DNA from: Rhizopus sp. PT2906
Lineage: Eukaryota > Mucoromycota > Mucoromycetes > Mucorales > Rhizopodaceae
DNA: 59,495 bases
Reading direction: 5' to 3'
Assembly (NCBI GenBank): GCA_025529335.1
Contig: JAMYHX010000254.1
Location: 1-59,495 of the forward strand
Part shown: positions 45,905 through 58,290 of the stretch, in pieces
How positions within the stretch are numbered: position 1 is the first letter of the stretch
Layout of the letters: each line of letters begins with the position of its first letter
Notes under the pieces: model-generated
Seen by the model: the letters and a program-made list of their open reading frames with translations, nothing else
What the model was told of the DNA's origin: nothing
Database searches by the model: none
Program-made: the position numbers and the translations under genes

Positions 45905-48439
45905 TCAAATTGCTCTCAAAGGCAGCATTTGAATAAAGAAAGAAGCGGCATTCGTTTTAAATTTGTCAATGTTGGATTGACTGACTTGCGGATCAAATTG
46001 AGGAAAGGTTGCATCAAAAAGGAGTGCTGCTAAACCGGAAAGACCAATTGCCATTGCAAATAATGTATCTCTTCCTTTTACAGCCTTTTTTTGCTTGAAC
46101 AGAGACGCAACTTGGGTTGTCACAGATAAATGCGCCATTAATTGTTCGTAATCGTCTTGCACCATTCTTGTAAACCGTTTGCACTGGATGAGACAGTTTT
46201 TGAAAGCAATAGATGCACGTTTGGGAGTTGTTGGGTTCGTTCGTTATGTATACAGAGACATACAGGCTATGCTTCAAAGGTTTCCAATGACCACCGTATC
46301 GCATGTATCCTTTGATTCGTGAACCTATATTTAAACCACGGTCACCAACAAACATGATAGGTTTTGCTTTTCTAGAAGATGTAGCATATCTGCGTTCATC
46401 TGAGCAAAGCCTATCAGTGTATTTGCGTTTTTGTAATTCGTAAGCCCTTTTTTGCTTCAATCGACTTGGCGAGTGGTAGAAATTTCGTATAATGTGTTAA
46501 TGTTCAATATATACATTATGTAATTCATTTAAATGTTCTAGATTTCTAGCACTAGTCGTATCAACTTTGCTTAAAAGGGCCTCGGTTTCCATCACTTGTC
46601 ATAGTCTTTCAGCACGTTCAAGATGTTTTCTATATTTTTGTGCACCGTTTTTGTAGTCAACTTCAGATGCATGGATCTTGTATGGCTTCGGTAACTGCAT
46701 GTAGGGGACATTTGAATAGTGGATTTACTTGTTTCTTGTTCTGAAACGTAATGATTGAGCATATTGATGTTAGTAACAGCACGATCCATTATATCAATAT
46801 CAACATTACATTCTTCTGACAGGTTTTCTAACGTAGACTACTTATTATATAGATCAAGTTGGAATTAAAATCTCTTCATATCAAAGCCAACAGTTTCTGT
46901 CATAGTAACAAGACCATTATCAGTACCCAAAAATGTAATTTTATCCGATTTTAATAAGCCATTGTCTATCTTCATATTTTCTACTTTGTCGATACACTTG
47001 AATGCATCTTGTGTGATAATACGCACTCTTTGTTCCTCTCTAGTCCTATTGGATGAAGTAGTCAGTTGTTTTCGCTTAAGATATGTTTTTGTTCTTTCCG
47101 TTGATAATTCCTCTTTCATTCCGTGTATTCTTGCATTGAATTCAGCTTTACGTGTCTTTATCTGTTCTATCCTTTGGTACAACTGATTGTTATGCTCGGT
47201 CTCTTGCTGCTGTAATGGTTCAGCACGCCTATGGATCCATTTCTTTTTAAGTGTCAATCAGACGATTGAGGTGTTTTACAAATCTACTCTTAGTCGACCA
47301 CATATTCTTGAAATTTGTCATATATTTGGATGACGCCATTTTCATGATATAGGTATCAAGACCAAAAGTTTTTGGTGTTGTCCTAGGTAACTTCTTTGAA
47401 AATGCACTGTGAAATGGATGTTTGTCCAGGGTAGCTTTTGTAACTCCATGAGGCCCAAAGTAGTTTGAATGTATCATTTGTAAATGTGCTGTAGTAAAAA
47501 GAGTATGGAAATTACGAGCTACAGCTCCAGCTGAAGTGCATTGTAAGCCCAAAGGGGGAGAGAGATTAGAGTCGTTATAATCAAGTTGATAATTTAAAGG
47601 AAGTACGTATCTGATATTTTCACCTGTTGCAGCTTGTAAAGCCACTTCACCGTTTCTACCAGTTACAAATGTCATTGTTTTCAACAGCACCACAAGTCTT
47701 TGCACTTATATGATATATTCAACAATGCAATCAGTTGCCGAGATTAAAGCTTGGTCCATTGTATTCAAGAAAAAGTTTCGGACGTCTTCAGGTAAGTCTT
47801 GTCTTATTAAAGGAGCCAGTGATGCACTACAGGTTCTTAATGCCTCATTATCTTCGATTGGAGTTGCCTTTGATACCATTGAACTTGATGATACGGTGCT
47901 GCTTTCGGAAGGAGTTTGTGCGCCTTTCGTCTAACCTCTTCAGCAAGTCGATCATAGAGTGTGCACAAATTCGTTCCAAAGCTGCGAGTTTTTTGTTTTT
48001 CTTTTCTTGAAAATCCTTTCAAGCTCGGTGGCCTTTGCACCAACTTGCCTTTCAGCGCCAACTACAGTACTTCTAGGAATTTGATTCTTCGGCAGAGAAG
48101 GATGAAGATTAGTTATGATTATGACAACCTAACTTTTTATGCCTCAGTAAGGCAAGTTTCTTTAAGCTGCTGTAAATCGCCGTCTTTGTCGATGCATTTT
48201 TTGATTCTTAAAGTAAGAGTATTTTCAAATTGTTGTTGAAGAGTCTCCATCAATTCGCTCTCTCTTTCATCTGTTGTTCTTGCTCTTTTTTTTTGCGCTG
48301 CTTGGCTTGATTCAGCTATGACAGCTTGACTGGATTGAACTTCATCGCTAGGTCTCTTCCAACCTGTACGCTTACACTCTGGAGGTTTTTGTGAACTTGA
48401 AGGATCAAAAAGATCCCTTTGCGGTTTTTTACCCTTCAT
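45905..48439 (-). pseudogene. Decayed Fanzor (eukaryotic TnpB-like RNA-guided nuclease homolog)
   Basis: Minus-strand gene in pieces. N-terminus MKGKKPQRDLFDPSSSQKPP at 48439 with a basic/acidic linker, then ATELERIFKKRKTKNSQLWN, RTCSASLAPLIRQDLPEDVR, FGPHGVTKATLDKHPFHSAF and a coiled-coil-like region (LYQRIEQIKTRKAEFNARIH). The RuvC-like core follows: FLGTDNGLVTMTETVGF (first catalytic Asp), FVGDRGLNIGSRIKGYMRYG, a zinc ribbon CIYCFQ...CDNPSC, and KGRDTLFAMAIGLSG (third-motif Asp). This order of motifs matches Mucorales Fanzor proteins. Frames break near 47250 (IDT/LKKKW needs a base) and in a run of seven A (46086-46092, one A too many), and stops occur at 46.6-46.9 kb. The copy is therefore probably inactive. 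No terminal repeats or guide-RNA end were recognised. Confidence 0.78.
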
Positions 48440-48729
48440 AATATTATTGCAAAATAAGAATGATAAAAGGAGAGAGAGAAAGGGAAGACTTGTATATCAA
48501 TAGACTAATCAATCAATCAGTAGAAAAGTTCTTTATTGATCAGCAGGATAGCATAAGCAATCAAGCAGTTGCCGAAGTGAACAACGAAGATGCGATAGTA
48601 TGATTTTCAGGTGAAGAAAAAGTTGAATTCGTGAACCTTGAGCTTTTCGTCTGTGAGTTAAAAGGCTTCAAGTAGAGTTGTTCAAAAGTATTTGATCTAT
48701 CAGGCCAATGCGCGTGTTGTTTAATACTG
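48440..48729. other. Spacer between Fanzor and DIRS-like relics
   Basis: 290 nt with no coding frame. It joins the cut 3' end of the tyrosine-recombinase ORF to the Fanzor start. It may hold the Fanzor promoter or the remains of the retroelement 3' end. Confidence 0.45.
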
Positions 48730-50336
48730 TCAAACACCGGCGCATTTCATATGGTTTTTAGCCCAATTGGATACCGTACTAGGCAAGACAGAACGAACAG
48801 CAGTTGTATCCTTAATGTAAGCTAAAAATAAAGCGTGGTCTTCTGGTAAAGAAGTACGCATTGAAGAAGTCTTCTTGACAAACATGTGTAATGTCCGGAC
48901 AGGGCACAGGTTATTCTTCGTCACATCAATCACTCTAAGCTTTGATGTCTTAAAGCTTGCTTCTTTGGGTTTTCGGGTGAGAAGAGTAACGCCTACCAGT
49001 TTCTCCTGGTCGAACTTGAACTGTATGTTACGGAATTGTAAACGTCCCAAGTCCGAACGTGGTCGACACATTGTTGCAATCTCTAATGGAAGTAGTGTCT
49101 TCTGCTGAAGCGTTTTGACTGGAAGATCTTCAGTGTTTCTCCATTTATTAGCTAAATCGATCAACAGCTGTAAGTCCCATGTTTCCAATTCGTGTAATTC
49201 TGGTGCATGTATGCTGGGCTTGCGCTTGGCCATGAAAAACTTCAGAATTAATGGATGCTAGGATACTGTTAATTGTTGTGGATGCAGTACATTGTATACT
49301 GAGCTAATGGCTGATCTAATCGCGTTCAGATATTGGTCTGACAGATGATTGTGCTCTACTAGAAACTTTAGCACCGTCTTTGGCTCGTATGCCTTGGGGG
49401 TCAAGTTGGTTGTTATGGCACTAGTTGACAAAGACACGCCACCCGTACCCATACAATTTGCTCATGCTAGGTCGTATTTGTTGATTCAGGAAATTCTGGG
49501 TGTCTGTTGCAATTCCATCTTCTTCCCTTTTGTGCTTGATAACCTCCAGGCAATCAAAGTCCAACTTTTTATCTTCATTCTTATCGGCGGGGTGATCGTT
49601 TTCAGCCTTGTCAGCATGGACCACCAATACTGTGTCGTCCACATTGGAGTTATCAGGACTGCGTCTTGTACCTTGATCGAGCATAGTTGCCATATTACCT
49701 TGGAGATCATTCTCCACGGTGGGTTCAAATATAAACCTTTCTTCGGCCAATTCTGTTGAAATACATCAGTTGCTGTCGCCAATAGGCCCGGATGAAGGCT
49801 CCAATAAGTTGAAAGTCGGTGATTGGCTCTCGATGCGAAGGTATCTATCTTCATGCTCCTCTTTCCCCATATGTGCTGTAGGTACTGAAACCAACGTCTG
49901 AGTAATGTCCATTCGTAGAGCGGTAACATATTTTTAGTAGCATTGTGTAGGGCTGTTGTATCTCGCTCCATTCCTTCAGTGCTTAACTGGAATCTACTGT
50001 TCAGTTGATTAAGTGTAATACCAATCAATTTAAGCTGAGCATCGTTACTGAAGTCAATAATGGTATTGCGAGACAAGAATGCAATACACTTTGATTTCCA
50101 GCTATCAAGTTCCACTTCATAGCCCACGGAAAGAGCCTTTTCACCTAATGTACCTTCCAAACCTCCGAATACAATCTTATCAGGAGAATGCGTTTTCAGT
50201 TTTCTCTTTGGTTGCACTCTAGTCGCTGACGTTCTTCGTAATCGCTTATATCGCTCGGATTCAAGCTGCAGCTCAAGAAGCTACCTCTCCGCATTTGTTT
50301 TTCTATTTGGTTTGATATTTCTTTATAAGTCGCCAT
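48730..50336 (-). mobile_element. Internally deleted DIRS-like tyrosine-recombinase retrotransposon
   Basis: The minus strand starts MATYKEISNQIEKQMRRGSF (50336), a gag-like start, shifts frame, and continues through LQLESERYKRLRR and SNDAQLKLIGITLNQLNSRF. It passes directly into the RNase H/post-RT region: RSMKIDTFASRANHRLSTYW, KKGLYLNPPWRMISKVIWQL and LITPMWTTQYWW. The reverse transcriptase that should lie between is absent. The tyrosine-recombinase part follows in other frames: SMSKLYGYGWRVFVN, LKFLVEHNHLSDQYLNAIRS and LEIATMCRPRSDLGRL (first catalytic Arg region), ending NWAKNHMKCAGV and a stop at 48730. The HxxR...Tyr end of the recombinase is missing. It is a deletion derivative, not autonomous. 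Confidence 0.75.
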
Positions 50337-51714
50337 TTTTTTATTTATATAAGATATGATAGAGGTAGAAAATTAGGGTTTTGCTATTTGCACTGCATTT
50401 TCACAATTAGTGACGTAAGCAATTCAATTTGCATAGAAAACAGCATATTTATCGTAATTACCTTATAAGAGCTACATCTTGTAAAAAAATTACTTGCAGA
50501 AAGAAAAACAAAAGAAAACTGACCGCAGAATGCGTTATTCTTCTAGATGCGTCATGCCCGATTCTTATTGACCTATGATAAATTCATGCAATAAACCTGT
50601 TTTCTTATAAAATAATGCTATTTTTAATGATGAGCTCTCAGCATAATAAAGAGATTATTACAGACTCATCGACAAATGCTTCTCTTATACTTCAGTTTTG
50701 TACATAGTGTTATGTGTAGGTGTAGTTTGTCTAATGCTGTTTGCTGTGCAAGCTGAATTGCTTACCTCACTAATTGTGAAAATACTGCTGTTCTCTCTCT
50801 CTCTCTGTCCCTCGCTCCTTCTTCATTTTACTATAATAAAAATATATAAAGCATGGCCGAGAAAGGAGAAATCTCCGAGATATTTAAAGACAATGAATAT
50901 ACTACAGGAATTCAATGGGGTCTATCCCTTATCCTTACTCCATCACAGGGTAGACAAAAAATGCCTCGGCTACTCGGTAGCTGACCAAAGGCTAAAGGCT
51001 ATAGTCATCGACTCGTTAATTGTTGGACACCAGTTCAAAAACAGAATTCAACTTTTTTAAAGGAGCTTGTGTCCAGTAAAATGATAATATCACACAGCGA
51101 TACATTTGCGTACCTGAAATACATTTCCCCAAAGAGCTCATCAGTCATGATTCCTTTAACCTACAAGAAATACATTATCCGAAACCTTTTTAGGAGAGTG
51201 TTTTTCTGGCTTTAGTAGATCAGCAGGCTCACTTTGCTTCAAAAAGTGATTGCAGTCATGCCAAAAGCTACAGAATGATATGATATTCCTCACAGTTCTG
51301 TTTATATACTCTTTGATGAGCTCAATACCAAAGAATGTACTGCTTTTATCTGTAAAAACAAGAAGAAGCATAACTCTAACGGCCAAGAAAATCATTATTT
51401 TCAGAATACACAGAGTTTATCATTCACTTCTTTGACAAAGCTTCGTTGTTGAAGACATATAGTATAAGCTATGTGTATATAGTTTGAACTTGAGATTTCT
51501 CTATATTGCTTCTATTTGATCATACGTAATAAAGGTAACCCCAATAGCTTCTTATGATACGAAAACACTACAAAGTGTAAGGATTTTCTTTATTTCTCCT
51601 TTTGAATTTTTGTGTTACGTCGATTTGGACCAATTTTGTCTGAGGATGTGCGTGTGTGTATGTGTGTTTCTTTTTTTTTTTTATTATTATTATTATTGTC
51701 TTAAAGAAAAAAAG
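50337..51714. other. Gap with an unrecognised interrupted plus-strand frame
   Basis: From 50853 the plus strand reads MAEKGEISEIFKDNEYTTGI for 43 codons, one TGA, then stays open (VQKQNSTFLKELVSSKM and PLTYKKYIIRNLFRRVFFWL) to about 51205. Overlapping frames are also partly open. I recognise no family, and it may be element debris. A CT-repeat lies near 50793. The ABC transporter promoter must be in the right end, where (GT)n and a long T/TTA run precede the ATG. Confidence 0.35.
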
Positions 51715-54700
51715 ATGTTTAAACAATGGATATTCTTATTCATACTAGTTTACATAGTCAAGCCTACTTTACAACAGTACAGCGAAGACTATGACCTATC
51801 CTTGTCACCTGCTATGAAGTCAACTTTGCAAATATTTGGCGATAAAGGCAATGACGAATGTCCACCATGCTTTAATTGTATGTTACCTGGTTTTGAATGT
51901 CTTCACTTTGCAAACTGCTCTCAATATGACGGAAAATGTAGCTGTCCTCCTGGCTTTGGTGGTGACGACTGTAGACAGCCATGTAAATAAAAAGAAACGC
52001 ATAAATATAAGTATATTAATATTCAATATAGTGTGTGGTGCTCTATCGGATGGAAATTCAAGACTTCCTAGACAGAATAACCACTGTGATTGTCCCGAAG
52101 GCTGGGAAGGCATCAACTGCAATGGTAAGATAAGATAAACAAATGAATCCCCTATACTTATGTGTCTCTTTATTAGTTTGCAAGACCGATTCAGTATGTG
52201 ACTCTTTGGTCCCCACTGGTCAAAATGGTACTTGTTACAGAGGTGGACTTACTGTATTTGAAAACTATCAAATGTGCAATGTGACAAGTTAGTTTTCTTT
52301 GAAATCTTGGCATATCATCATGCTTATTGTTATTCATAGATCGAAATATTCTAAAGCAACTAAATGGTCAAATACCTCAGGTTACTTTTTCATGCAACAA
52401 GCATAAAGAAACTTGCGATTTTCAATGTAAGTAAAAACCAACCATTTTGTTTAATAGCATTATTTACATTATTCCCTAGTTTGGGTGGATGAGATTGAAT
52501 CCTTCTATTGCCACCTTGATACATGTGAGTTTGACCAAAGCTATGACTATGGAAAGAATACTACGAAATATGCTTGTAAAAATATCAACTGCCAGTGCAT
52601 AAAGGATGAATTTTTATGTGGAAAAGATGGTTCTATTGACTTGACAGACATGTTGAAAGAAGAAATTAAGGGTCCTGCTTCCTTTACTTGTAATGGTCCA
52701 TCATGTGCCTTTTCTGAACCTGCTATGGATGATCTGATTCTCATGGTATTCGGTGATGAATCTATCTTTTTAAATTGTAATTCAGGAGAATGTTTGCACT
52801 ATACGATGGTTCCTGGCTTCAATAGGCCAGAGAGACAAACAAACTGGACTATGGTCATCATTGGATTGTCAGGTGTGAGTCTATTCTTGATGATCATCGG
52901 CAGTGTTGTCACTTACTACGCAAGGAAGCCTAACGGAAATGGTATTATTCAGATTAGTGATGACGAAGCTGGAAAGTTGATGGCAGAACATACACCTACT
53001 AGCTTAATCTTCAGTGAAGTTTCCTATACTGTTAACAATAGAAAGATATTAGATAATGTCTCTGGCATTGTACAGCCTGGTCAGGTCATGGCAATCATGG
53101 GTGCGTCAGGTGCTGGCAAGACAACCCTCTTGGATATTCTAGCCAAGCGTCTCAAATCAGGTACAGCTACTGGCTCAATTTACCTTAATGGACAGAACGT
53201 TGCGCCAGAACAGTATAAAAAACTGATAGGTTATGTGGATCAGGAAGATGTCATGATCCCCACGTTAACTGTGTATGAGACAATCCTCTATTCTGCTCTC
53301 TTACGATTACCTCGCTCGATGAGCACGGCAGCAAAGAAGTTTCGTGTGATGGAAGTGATGCAGGAACTGGGTATTGACGGAATCAAGGACTCAAAAATTG
53401 GCCAACCAGGTGCTCGTTCGATCAGTGGCGGTGAGAGGCGTCGTGTTGCTATTGCTTGTGAACTCGTTACATCACCCTCTGTACTGTTCCTGGATGAGCC
53501 AACAAGTGGTCTCGATGCCTATAATGCGTTGAATGTTGTCGAATGCCTGGTCAATTTAGCGAAAAATTACAAACGTACCGTTGTCTTTACGGTGCATCAG
53601 CCTCGATCGAACATTGTCACTCTATTTGATCAACTTCTTTTACTTGCTAGTGGACGTGTTGTCTATTCAGGCCCTGAATCTGAGGCACAGTCATATTTCA
53701 AGCTTATTGGGTACCCCTGTCCTCCTGGATTCAATATTGCTGATTACATGATCGATTTAACCATGGGTGCTATCCGAAGGTTACCCAACCAGCCTTCGTC
53801 TATCGTCAAGCCATCACTAACAGCTGGTTCCGCTGCGGCAGACGAAGATAATGCATTCTTTGCCCCCTCTCAAACACCTAAAGCAACTCCATCGTTTCAA
53901 GAAGGCTTGGAAAACACAACCGAACAGTGGGCCACCCAACCAAGTGCAGGAAACAGCAATGTAACATCTGCTCCAGACATCCAAGTAGAGGAAGTACAGG
54001 AAGATGGATTACCTTCTTATTTGAAAGATCTAGTAGAATATTATCAACACAGTGCTATCGCAGTAGTCATAAAGGACGTCATTCAAAACACAGTTGATGC
54101 AGCCCAAGGTCTGGAAGGCGACCAAACTAGTATAAACAGCATCAGTATCTATCAAAGACCAGGACCTCTGGCACAATTCCAAATACTGGCCAATCGAACA
54201 TTCAAGAACTTGTATCGTAATCCTATGCTTATGTTCAGTCATTATGCTATGGCTGTCATCTTGGCATGTAAGTCTTATACTTGCTTGTTTTATTTATCTC
54301 ACTTTATCCACAGTGGTATGCGGAAGCCTGTTTTATCAAGTATCAAACACAATTGCAGGATTTCAAAACAGAATGGGTCTCTTTTTCTTTTATGAAGCTT
54401 TATTAGGGTTCATGTGCTTAACCTCATTACAAGTTTTTGCCAGTGAACGTATTCTCTTTGTTCGTGAAAGAGCCAATGGCTACTACTCTCCTACTACTTA
54501 CTTTTTGGCTAAAGTCCTCTTCGATATCATCCCCCTTCGAGTTGTTCCTCCTTTGATGATGGCCTTAATATCTTATTATATGGTTGGACTGGTCGAAGGC
54601 GTCGCACAATTCTTCAAATTTTTGCTTGTTTTGATCCTCTTTAACTTGACCGCCGCCGCCGTATGTCTTGCTATTGGTATTGTTGTGAAAAACTTATCAC

Positions 54701-55094
54701 TGGCTAATCTATTGGCATGTATGGTCATGCTCTTTTCTATGCTCTTTGCGGGTTTACTTTTAAACAAAGGTAAGAAAAGGTTTCAAGGCTTAACGCTTAA
54801 TTCCGCTAACATATGATAATAGACTCAATGCCACCTTATTTTGGTTGGTTAAAGTACTTGTCATTCTTTAATTATACATTAGAAGCCATGTTGGTCAACG
54901 AACTACTTTACTTGCAACTTGTCGAAGAGCGATTTGGACTCAAGATTGATGTTCCGGGAGCAACGATTCTGTCAACCTTTGGATTTAATGCCAAAAACTA
55001 TTGGCCGGATGTCATCCGACTTGCGTCAATGTTTTTAGTATTTATTTTGATTGCTTATATTTGGCTTGTATTATTTGTTAAGGAAAGACGATAG
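51715..55094 (+). CDS. ADP1: ABCG-family half transporter with EGF-like N-terminus (Adp1-type)
   Basis: White/brown-type ABC transporter of roughly 980 residues in about nine exons. It starts MFKQWIFLFILVYIVKPTLQ, a signal peptide, followed by Cys-rich EGF-like modules: ANCSQYDGKCSCPPGFGGDD and NNHCDCPEGWEGINC, each with the CxCPxGFxGxxC pattern. A cysteine-rich ectodomain, one membrane helix (WTMVIIGLSGVSLFLMIIG) and the nucleotide-binding domain follow: GASGAGKTTLLD (Walker A), SISGGERRRVAIA (signature), VLFLDEPTSGLDA (Walker B), VFTVHQPRSN (H loop). The C-terminal ABC2 membrane domain begins FKNLYRNPMLMFSHYAM and ends FVKERR. The order ectodomain, NBD, TMD is that of yeast Adp1. Substrate unknown. 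Confidence 0.9.
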
Positions 55095-55118
55095 ATTTAA
55101 TATACAATTTAAACGGCT

Positions 55119-56360
55119 TTAAGCAACGATTTGGAGGTCTTGCTTTCTATCCTTTGCGTAGATATCTTTGTATTTGTTGTAAATATTCATTAATTCTTCA
55201 ATATATAAAGCCTGTGTTGATAATAACTGTTCCTTTGTTGGTTCTGTTTGTCCTGGTTCAAGCTTTGGTACGGGAATAGGTTTACCGACTTTATAAATAT
55301 GTATTAGTGTATATGTATATATTAACCATTCATCATCCCTTACCAACTGTCACAATGGGGTGTCTAAAAGGAACTAAGCCTACACTGTCTATCAAAGTAA
55401 TGCATCAGTATCTAAAAAAGATGTCTATACTACTTACAATTGAAAATACCGCGTCCATAGAATACAGGCATTGTAAACCCTACAATCTTTTGCATAGTCT
55501 TTTGAAGTGTCAAGATGAGGCCGTTATTGCTACTATCTATTTGCTCGTAAATGTCGTTTTCTCCAAATGAGAATGTTGGTACAAGGCTAGCCTGATGATG
55601 AATAGCCATTCTGATGAATCCCAGTCTCTTCTTGAGCACCAGGTCAGCAATACCGGGACGAGCCTTCAAAGACTCAGATGCGCCACCTACGACAATGACA
55701 ATTGCAGTTCCTGGACCAGAAGACAGTAGATTGTTACAAGAGCGACGTGATACAGAGGCCATACCTATCGCCAGAAGGATATCACGATAGAAGGGTATTC
55801 TAAAATTCGAATTTAACGTTAATAAAAAGGGTGTGATGCCAGGAAATAGATCGGAAAAGCTGGTTGCTTCAGAAACAAAGTTGGCAACAGCACCTAGACT
55901 GACAATACCATGAGGATGATATCCGAAAATATAGTTTTTAGAAGGATCAAGATCTGCTTCCTAGTATTCCCATTATGTCAGCAAAAATAATGATGTAACT
56001 GTAATAAGGTTTTGCCGTATGTAGAACCCTCACCTTGACAAGACTAACTGGAAAATAATTTGCAAAGTAATGCCAGATTCTTAAACGGCGGAATCTTTCT
56101 GATCGACGACCGCCCTTCTCATGAGATTGATCCATCCAGATATAAATTAGATAGGCGATATGTAACGGCCAAAGGACCGTGATCGTGAGGGAAGCCGTGA
56201 ACAGTAAAGAACATCCTCCGATTAAACTCAACCAGCAAACTATAGCTGCTGTCTGTAGCCTTCGTTCAAGGGGTATGCCTCGAAGTGGAGCCCACTGAAT
56301 CTTTATCTTTTTTTGACTTCAGTACGTCTCTGTTTTATTGTAGTTGTTTCTTTTTACCAT
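55119..56360 (-). CDS. DGA1: Diacylglycerol O-acyltransferase 2 (DGAT2/Dga1 type)
   Basis: ER/lipid-droplet enzyme that makes triacylglycerol from diacylglycerol and acyl-CoA. About 340 residues in several exons. The N-terminus IKIQWAPLRGIPLERRLQTA is followed by two adjacent hydrophobic helices (CSLLFTASLTITVLWPLHIA), RRLRIWHYFANYFPVSLVK|EADL, and the catalytic YIFGYHPHGIVSLGA (HPHG). Then VVGGASESLKARPGIADLVL, KKRLGFIRMAIHHQASLVP and TFSFGEND follow, all DGAT2 landmarks. It ends AKDRKQDLQIVA. The start is inferred: ATG at 56358-56360 directly followed by a 50-nt intron, giving M|IKIQW; the acceptor has an A-rich tract before it, so this join is less certain. The gene is convergent with ADP1, with stops 25 nt apart. 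Wax-ester or monoacylglycerol acyltransferase paralogs are the alternative. Confidence 0.85.
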
Positions 56361-57680
56361 ATTTTAATTTAAAAAGAGAGGTATTAATTGCTTAAAAGTC
56401 AACTGCAGGCTTTTAAAATCTTTTTGGACTGTCTGAAGTTGAAGAACTGGGACTGGACTTTAATTGTTAAAAAGCCTGTCATTGAACCTAATACTCTTTT
56501 GCTCGTAAGATGTTTTATAGCGCTTTTTTTCTTTTCCCTCTTATAGATTTGATGCATTTATTCGACAGCAATATTTCGTACACTTAATCACAACTGATAC
56601 TTTCGCCTTCAACAAGTAATTCCAACATCTTTTACGATTGTTAAATAAGGAAATTTCAAAAAGTCAATTCACTGTTGAGAGAATCTTGCCTGCTTATTTC
56701 AACTGCTTTTTTTTTCTAGTTAGAGAATGGGTATAATCCTTGAGTGCATTAGGTTCATTTCTTTTGATACAGTTTGCCAACGACAGTAGTAGGCTGGTGC
56801 ATCGCTAAAAAAAAAATACAGCAAAAAACAATGCGCATATCAAGAATATTCAACCTCCCTTGCTACTGAGATCAAGAAACGACCCTGTTACCATCAGCAA
56901 CCATATTTTACATGAGTTTGCCTCGCTGCATTGGGTAGATTTCACGATTTGCATTTAAAGATAAAGAGACCTTGCCGGATAACAATGAAGAAAACGAATA
57001 TGAAGCCTTAGGGCTTATTAGCCGAGTTGAGCAGGGAAATAGCATTGAGTTTCGATTGATCTCCTTTCTTGAAGAAAAACTTTGAGAATCAAGCCTTGGG
57101 ATTTATGTTTAGCTTGATTCCACAAGTACTGTCGAATTCGAATATAGACTGTGAAATCTAGATCAGACTCTGTTTAGACGTTTGATCAATCATAAATAAA
57201 GCAATAGAACACTTTTTTTCGTTAACTTCCGCATTAACGTCAATATCAACGGACAAAATGAGCCAGAAAATATAATGAAAGAACTCGCTTACTTTGGTGA
57301 AGATATATCATCCTTAAAAAAAGACTTTCCTAATGGAGTACTCAATGTTGAAACTTTTTTTTTGGCTATTTGACTATGATAAGAGTAAAGCCTATGTGAA
57401 CGGAAAATAGAAGAGGTTCGCGTCTTCTAGTGTTTTTGCAAGTTAGACGAAATCTTATGGTCAAGAAAGTCTCCTCTTTATTTTAAAATTAATATATATT
57501 TATAGTGTAACAAGCGATGGTGAGTGAGTACAATAGACTGGAGTTTAAATAATTTTAGGTACAATCATACATTAGCTACCCAACGTAACAGCTATTCTGT
57601 TTATGTTAATAGCAGAGAATTTACCTTTTGTTATATATCTTTTCTGCTAATACTAAAAGACACCATGTCCCCATAACGTC
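56361..57680. other. Gene-poor stretch with possible pseudo-coding scraps
   Basis: The plus strand has one open segment at about 56945-57085 (RFAFKDKETLPDNNEENEYE and EFRLISFLEEKL), ended by stops. Because it lies just upstream of the family relic it may be the decayed N-terminal part of that gene, but I cannot align it. Otherwise AT-rich with no supported feature. Confidence 0.35.
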
Positions 57681-57689
57681 TTCTTTGTA

Positions 57690-58290
57690 AAGATATGTTC
57701 AACAGGCTCATTCTTGCAGTTATTTCGACCCGAATAAGATTAAGGATGTCATAAGAGCCGCGCCTAGTCAAATAGACAACCTAAGAGAATAAATGAAGGG
57801 GTAAGCACCTCTAAGAAGAATTCGAAGCACAGCTTGAAGGATCTTATTCTAGTATAATGAAGCAAGTAGATCAATGCATACAAAGTAAGAGAGGACTGTT
57901 CTTGGCTTATTTGCGGATAGTTTCTTCCTTAAGCCCTGCCACTGAGCACCCATTTAACAAATGCCCAAATAGGAAGTGTCAATTCTCATGAGATCTGTAT
58001 AGAAAGCTTATGGAAAATGTTCACGGCGGTCCAACTGACGATAAGATGTCTGATATTGCTTGTAGTCATTTTGCTTTCTTTAGGCTACCAACTATTATTT
58101 ATGAAGTCAAATATGAGCCCAAAGTTGATGCTCATAAACCATTCAAGATAAGGGATCCAACGAAGAAAGTTTAGAGCTGCTAAACTTGTTGAAAAGACAG
58201 TAACTCCTTTTGCCCTTTTGCGTACTCGTGTTGATTCTTGGGTATCAGATTGATATTCAACCATTATTGTTTCTGTGGTCAAAAGGAAGC
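57690..58290 (+). pseudogene. Broken second copy of the unknown family at 24.6-25.2 kb
   Basis: The plus strand reads, with frame shifts and stops, QAHSCSYFDPNKIKDVIRAA, then LGLFADSFFLKP, EHPFNKCPNRKCQFS, a TGA where the paralog has Trp, and DLYRKLMENVHGGPTDDK, FAFFRLPTIIYEVKYEPK and AHKPFKIRDPTKK. These align block by block with LFTDNLFPEP, EHSLDENSKGKHQFS, W-DLYKKIIEDVHGSPVNKK, LFKLPALIRQIKDEYKFE and GKPFNAVDP in the gene at 24666-25190. Stops and shifts within about 300 nt make this copy non-functional. Confidence 0.68.

Noticed and set aside
45746..46033. Plus-strand 95-codon ORF
   Set aside because: It lies antisense to the C-terminal zinc ribbon and RuvC-III region of the Fanzor relic.
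46592..47257. Separate small genes in the middle of the Fanzor locus
   Set aside because: Their translations fit one continuous protein with frame breaks (coiled-coil region followed by the first RuvC Asp), so they are pieces of one relic.
50698..51060. 120-codon plus-strand ORF as a secreted protein
   Set aside because: The signal-like start is low-complexity hydrophobic sequence, and the overlapping frame from 50853 looks equally coding; neither has a known family.
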